A DNA stretch of 8,835 bases. It comes from an uncultured Erysipelotrichaceae bacterium. Lineage in GTDB: Bacteria; Bacillota_I; Bacilli_A; Erysipelotrichales; Coprobacillaceae. Positions within the stretch are counted from its first letter, which is position 1. Each line of letters starts with the position of its first letter. The notes under the pieces were generated by a model. It saw nothing but the letters and a program-made list of their open reading frames with translations. It searched no databases and had not been told where the DNA came from. Location of the stretch: positions 1 to 8,835 of the forward strand of contig URQL01000059.1 in the NCBI GenBank assembly GCA_900550005.1. Direction: 5' to 3'. A program made the position numbers and the translations under genes. Shown here piece after piece: positions 6,787 through 8,835 of this stretch.

Positions 6787-7390
6787 AGTCTAAACACGTA
6801 ATTTTTAAATCTTTAAAGAACGCTTCTGTTCCAATATCAACAAATAATCCTACTGATCCTCTCATAGATGCATCATGAATCATTTTATCTACTACAAGTA
6901 CAGGTGTTGGATCATCATTTAAGTAGAATGTTGCTTTTTCATCTTCAATCACGGCTTTCAATGAAATCCATTCATCTAAATCAATATTTGCTGGTGCTTC
7001 ATAAGTTGTAATTTGACGATCTCTAAAATAACTAAATGTATAATTAGGATATGAAAAATATTGACATCCACGATGATAACGTACTGGATCACCACATGTT
7101 CTACCATTTGTAGGGCGAACATAGAATGATTCAAATTCACTATCTTGTTCGTTAATACGATAAGCAATTCCAATAAATCCTCTAGCAAATTCAGGAGCAT
7201 CAGGTAATAATCGACTTAGCATTTTAACTTCAATGATTCCATTATGGAAAGATGAATCTTTTAATTTAGCGTACGTATTTTCATCAAATTCATATAATTT
7301 TTCACTTTTAACGACTCTTACTACTTGTTCATTATTCATATCTTCATTAGAAATAGTCACATAATTTTCAGTAAATAAATCTTTATTCAT
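6785..7390 (-). CDS. Concanavalin A-like lectin/glucanase-fold (jelly-roll) protein, function unknown
   Basis: From ATG 7390 the product has 201 residues. The pattern fits a single LamG/DUF1080-like jelly roll: F.NG.IEVKMLSR near the start, ARGFIGIAYRI in the middle, DEWISLKAVIEDEKATFYLND (a characteristic W...K..v.g....fylN strand pair), and the terminal RGSVGLFVDIGTEAFFKDLKIT. Such folds bind or cleave carbohydrates, but no GH16 ExDxxE active site is visible. There is no signal peptide or membrane segment, so it looks cytoplasmic, which is unusual for a sugar-binding fold. An ATG at 7399 is in frame, but GAAAGG abuts it directly; the same site lies about 8 nt before ATG 7390, which is preferred. 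It appears monocistronic. The pathway is not recognisable from its neighbours. Confidence 0.8.
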   Translation of the reverse strand: MNKDLFTENYVTISNEDMNNEQVVRVVKSEKLYEFDENTYAKLKDSSFHNGIIEVKMLSRLLPDAPEFARGFIGIAYRINEQDSEFESFYVRPTNGRTCGDPVRYHRGCQYFSYPNYTFSYFRDRQITTYEAPANIDLDEWISLKAVIEDEKATFYLNDDPTPVLVVDKMIHDASMRGSVGLFVDIGTEAFFKDLKITCLD

Positions 7391-7417
7391 TGCAATCATC
7401 CTTTCGTTTACATCTTT

Positions 7418-7445
7418 ATTTTACTAAAACTATTTTTTATGTAAA
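7418..7445 (-). promoter_or_regulatory. Promoter of the jelly-roll gene
   Basis: On the minus strand TTTACA (7440-7445; five of six consensus bases) and TAAAAT (7418-7423; five of six) are 16 bp apart. The predicted leader is about 20 nt before ATG 7390. The -35 overlaps the last codons of the small reading frame at 7430-7564. Confidence 0.65.
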
Positions 7446-7564
7446 GTAGGCACCTTTTTTAATTCATCTAGAGATAAACAAATTGCGCCATTTTCTTTCC
7501 ATATCCATTCATTATAATAACGACATGTCATTTGTTTATCCATATACTCGTTGTGAAGCCTCAT
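7430..7564 (-). other. 44-codon reading frame beside the IS right end, possibly a gene remnant
   Basis: The frame from ATG 7564 to TAG 7430 encodes 44 residues ending GAICLSLDELKKVPTLHKK. The stretch CRYYNEWIWKENGAICLSL looks protein-like rather than random, with aromatic residues and plausible codons. The ATG falls within the hairpin at the right end of the IS remnant and has no ribosome binding site, so only the codons below about 7552 are likely to be original. I read it as the possible 3' end of a gene that once continued across the insertion point. I do not recognise the family. It could also be chance coding. Confidence 0.35.
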
Positions 7565-7585
7565 ATGACTAAAATCACGTGCTTC
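7555..7585 (-). repeat. Right-end hairpin of the IS200/IS605-type element
   Basis: On the minus strand GAAG...CTTC arms enclose CACGTGA, the loop TTTTAG and TCATATG, giving an imperfect stem with a small bulge and one mismatch. The general layout, a stem with a TTTAGTC loop soon after the tnpB 3' region, resembles the subterminal right-end hairpin of IS200/IS605-group elements, as I recall it. The transposition boundary is therefore probably close to 7550. Confidence 0.55.
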
Positions 7586-7764
7586 CTATAAGGATAGTTT
7601 TTAATTATCCTTGCTTGCTTTAGACAAGCGGAGTGCATTTCTACCATATGGCTTTAAACTCAGAATTCTTATATCTACAAAGATATAAGCTCCGCATTTA
7701 AGCTAATTAATGTAGATAATGTGCAGGTGCTTCTCTTACTACATTGAGGAACTTTTGCCTCAAT
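7555..7764 (-). ncRNA. Possible TnpB guide-RNA (omega/reRNA) scaffold remnant
   Basis: Five hairpins follow one another on the minus strand: 7743-7764 (7 bp), 7668-7689 (8 bp perfect, over the tnpB stop codon), 7613-7629 (5 bp), 7590-7612 (7 bp) and 7555-7585. In TnpB elements the guide RNA comes from the 3' end of tnpB and the right end, with the guide just beyond the end. The position and structure fit that layout. If so, the guide would be the flanking DNA below about 7552. The TnpB here is truncated, so any RNA would be an orphan unless a related TnpB acts elsewhere. Confidence 0.4.
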
Positions 7765-7976
7765 AAGCAACCTAATTTGTTCTTCCAAGGATTTTAGAAT
7801 TTCTCTGATAAAATATCTTGCTCCTATATTATAGGATGCAGATAAATCACAGTTATATATTTTTCCACTTTGAAACTTACATAATTCATAGGTATTAAAT
7901 CCAGCATTTTGACCTCTAGCCACTTCACCAGAACCATCATAAGCAAGTTTACTGGTGTTCCTAGCATTAATACAGC
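7675..7976 (-). pseudogene. tnpB: 5'-truncated TnpB (IS200/IS605 family OrfB) remnant
   Basis: About 100 codons of the C-terminal region are readable, from INARNTSKLAYDGSGE through CKFQSGKIYNCDLSASYNIGARYFIREILK to TAG at 7675. CDLSASYNIGAR matches the TnpB RuvC-III region (D-x-x-A-S-x-N), including the last catalytic Asp; the preceding cysteine pair is what remains of the zinc-ribbon part. Full TnpB proteins have about 370-450 residues, so the first three quarters, with the other catalytic acids, are gone. A GTG at 7923 is not a meaningful start. The fragment begins directly after the stop codon of the peroxiredoxin-like gene, so deletion has brought the two together. TnpB is an RNA-guided nuclease that helps retain the transposon. 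No TnpA or left end is visible. Confidence 0.8.
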
Positions 7977-8522
7977 TTATTTTAAAACAACATCTACTAA
8001 TTCATCAACACTAGGCATATCTGTAATATGTTTACCATAATGTGCATAAGTTACTTTACAATTTTTATCTACAGTAAATAATGCGGGTAATTGAAGTTCG
8101 TCTCCTTCATAATCTCCATGAACAAAACCACATTCTCCTGCTTTTTTGCCTTTAGCTTGTAATGCTTCCAAATCGCCAATTAATTCTTCTTGTGTTTTAG
8201 CTGGAACAATATCTAACGTATTATAGATTTCCATTTTTGGATCACAAATAATATCAAATGGAATTGATGCATCTTTTAAATCTTTTTGTATATGTTCTTG
8301 ATCACTTTGCATAACTACATAAAGTTCATACCCCTTAGTTTTGATTTCACCATATTTTTGTGCTAATAAATGAACATCATAACGACACACTGTACATCCA
8401 ATATAACGAATTACCCAAAATACTGTTTTTTGTTTTACTAATTCTTGAATTGTTACTTGATTTTTTGAAGATGTATCTACAGTAAAATTAGGAAATACAT
8501 CTCCTACATTTAATCTTGCCAT
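7977..8522 (-). CDS. Peroxiredoxin-like (AhpC/TSA-type redoxin) protein with CxxC motif
   Basis: This is a 181-residue thioredoxin-fold protein with no signal peptide. The N-terminal GDVFPNFTVDTSS and the strand TVFWVIRYIGCTVCRYDVHLLAQ fit the AhpC/TSA redoxin group; C43 and C46 form GCTVC at the active-site position. Classical peroxiredoxins have PxxxTxxC there, so this resembles the PRX-like branch. A third Cys (about 131, in AGECGF) might be a resolving residue. The later DPKMEIYNTLDIVP and LPALFTVDKNCKVTYAHYG segments are typical of redoxins, including the cis-Pro region. The likely role is reduction of peroxides or disulfides in the cytoplasm. The start is supported by a GGGGGG-containing purine run (8531-8536) 8 nt upstream. 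No terminator follows: the gene runs straight into the TnpB remnant, so its own terminator may have been lost. Confidence 0.88.
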   Translation of the reverse strand: MARLNVGDVFPNFTVDTSSKNQVTIQELVKQKTVFWVIRYIGCTVCRYDVHLLAQKYGEIKTKGYELYVVMQSDQEHIQKDLKDASIPFDIICDPKMEIYNTLDIVPAKTQEELIGDLEALQAKGKKAGECGFVHGDYEGDELQLPALFTVDKNCKVTYAHYGKHITDMPSVDELVDVVLK

Positions 8523-8546
8523 TTTATTTTCCCCCCTTTTTTATTT

Positions 8547-8575
8547 ATGATAAGTATTATCGTAATCGATTTCAA
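8547..8575 (-). promoter_or_regulatory. Promoter of the peroxiredoxin-like gene
   Basis: On the minus strand TTGAAA (8570-8575) and TATCAT (8547-8552; five of six consensus bases) are separated by exactly 17 bp. This places the transcript start near 8540 and a short leader carrying the G-rich ribosome binding site. Confidence 0.75.
8548..8562. promoter_or_regulatory. Fur/PerR-type operator over the peroxiredoxin promoter
   Basis: TGATAAG-T-ATTATCG matches the 7-1-7 Fur box consensus (TGATAAT-N-ATTATCA) at 13 of the 15 positions (the centre is free). The inverted repeat extends outward to 8545-8565 with TTA/TAA arms. It overlaps the -10 and the spacer, a repressor position. With a peroxide-type gene downstream, PerR (consensus TTATAATNATTATAA) is as plausible as Fur; Zur is a further family member. 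Confidence 0.65.
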
Positions 8576-8604
8576 TAAAAATGCTTAAAATATTTAATTT
8601 AATA

Positions 8605-8629
8605 TAAAAACTAGGTAATCACCTAGTTT
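8605..8629 (-). terminator. Rho-independent terminator, minus strand
   Basis: A perfect 9-bp stem, AAACTAGGT (8608-8616) with ACCTAGTTT (8621-8629), surrounds a 4-nt loop. On the minus strand it ends in a T run (8606-8610 as A on plus); on plus a weaker TACTTTTT follows. It probably ends a minus-strand transcript that enters from beyond the right edge and insulates the peroxiredoxin promoter. Confidence 0.8.
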
Positions 8630-8835
8630 ACTTTTTAATTTCATTCTAGTTTAGGTACTCCATATATTTAAAATAAGATTAACTTTAATTTCAAATAACC
8701 AAAATAAATCTAAAAATAATCAATTACAATACTATTTAGATCGTATGTAAACAACTTAAATTATTAAATCTATTACAATTTTATATTATTTAAATATATA
8801 TTTCTCCTACAGAAAATAAACAGACATTACCACTA
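8630..8835. other. AT-rich stretch without a credible gene
   Basis: All six frames are closed by frequent stops, and no start with a ribosome binding site is seen. On the minus strand a short open stretch from the right edge ends at about 8790; it could be the tail of an outside gene but is too short to judge. The stretch between it and the terminator at 8605-8629 is unexplained and may be a 3' untranslated region. Confidence 0.5.

Noticed and set aside
6976..7200. Minus-strand open frame of 74 codons inside the jelly-roll gene
   Set aside because: Out-of-frame shadow with low-complexity Leu/Ile/Val-rich composition and no start signals.
7555..7764. CRISPR array or tandem repeats
   Set aside because: The hairpins differ in sequence and spacing; there are no repeated units.
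7675..7923. An 82-residue protein starting at GTG 7923
   Set aside because: TnpB homology continues in frame upstream to about 7976, so the GTG is internal to a truncated tnpB.
8590..8660. Small minus-strand open frame of about 16 codons across the terminator
   Set aside because: No ribosome binding site, and it overlaps a clear terminator hairpin.
8790..8834. C-terminal tail of a minus-strand gene entering from the right edge
   Set aside because: Only 14 codons are visible, with no recognisable family, so it cannot be supported.

Overview
The window is AT-rich (roughly two thirds A+T by eye) and dense in Gram-positive signals: purine-rich Shine-Dalgarno sites, TTGAAA/TATAAT-type promoters and hairpin-plus-U-tract terminators. 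Together with the protein types, this suggests a low-GC Firmicute, most likely a gut anaerobe of the Erysipelotrichia/Coprobacillaceae or Clostridia. That placement is an inference. The flavoenzyme cut by the left edge, the many MATE pumps and the TnpB variant all fit such a host. All genes but one lie on the minus strand, and most look like single-gene units with their own promoter and terminator.

Layout, left to right. (1) 1-1785 (-): an old-yellow-enzyme/2,4-dienoyl-CoA reductase-type iron-sulfur flavoprotein, missing its C-terminus at the window edge. (2) 1948-3255 (-): a 12-TM MATE exporter. (3) 3304-4185 (-): a Cof-type HAD phosphatase gene that is broken. It has a strong RBS and start, but codon 22 is UGA and the catalytic DxDGT has become DVAET. 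(4) 4283-5635 (-) and 5714-6523 (+): a second, MepA-like MATE pump, divergent from a BmrR-like MerR regulator. Between them is a textbook MerR promoter with a 19-bp spacer and a near-perfect 21-bp palindrome. (5) 6510-6752 (-): a 5'-truncated HxlR regulator, tail-to-tail with merR. (6) 6785-7390 (-): a cytoplasmic concanavalin A-like jelly-roll protein of unknown role. (7) 7430-7976 (-): a decayed IS200/IS605-type TnpB element (C-terminus of TnpB, structured right end) next to a 44-codon reading frame that may be a leftover gene end. (8) 7977-8522 (-): an atypical peroxiredoxin-like protein with a CxxC motif, behind a promoter overlapped by a Fur/PerR-type box. (9) 8581-8835: AT-rich DNA with one clear terminator and no credible gene.

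Functionally this is an accessory stretch for xenobiotic and redox defence. The MerR/MATE pair is a self-contained drug-sensing and efflux module. The peroxiredoxin looks metal- or peroxide-regulated, and the flavoenzyme probably reduces an enone or enoyl compound. The stretch is also eroding: three separate loci (HAD, HxlR, TnpB) are broken. I do not see a convincing new multi-gene system. The points most worth checking are the HAD gene with both a stop and a lost nucleophile partner, the TnpB right end as a possible orphan guide-RNA scaffold, the divergent flavoenzyme active site, and the Fur/PerR box.
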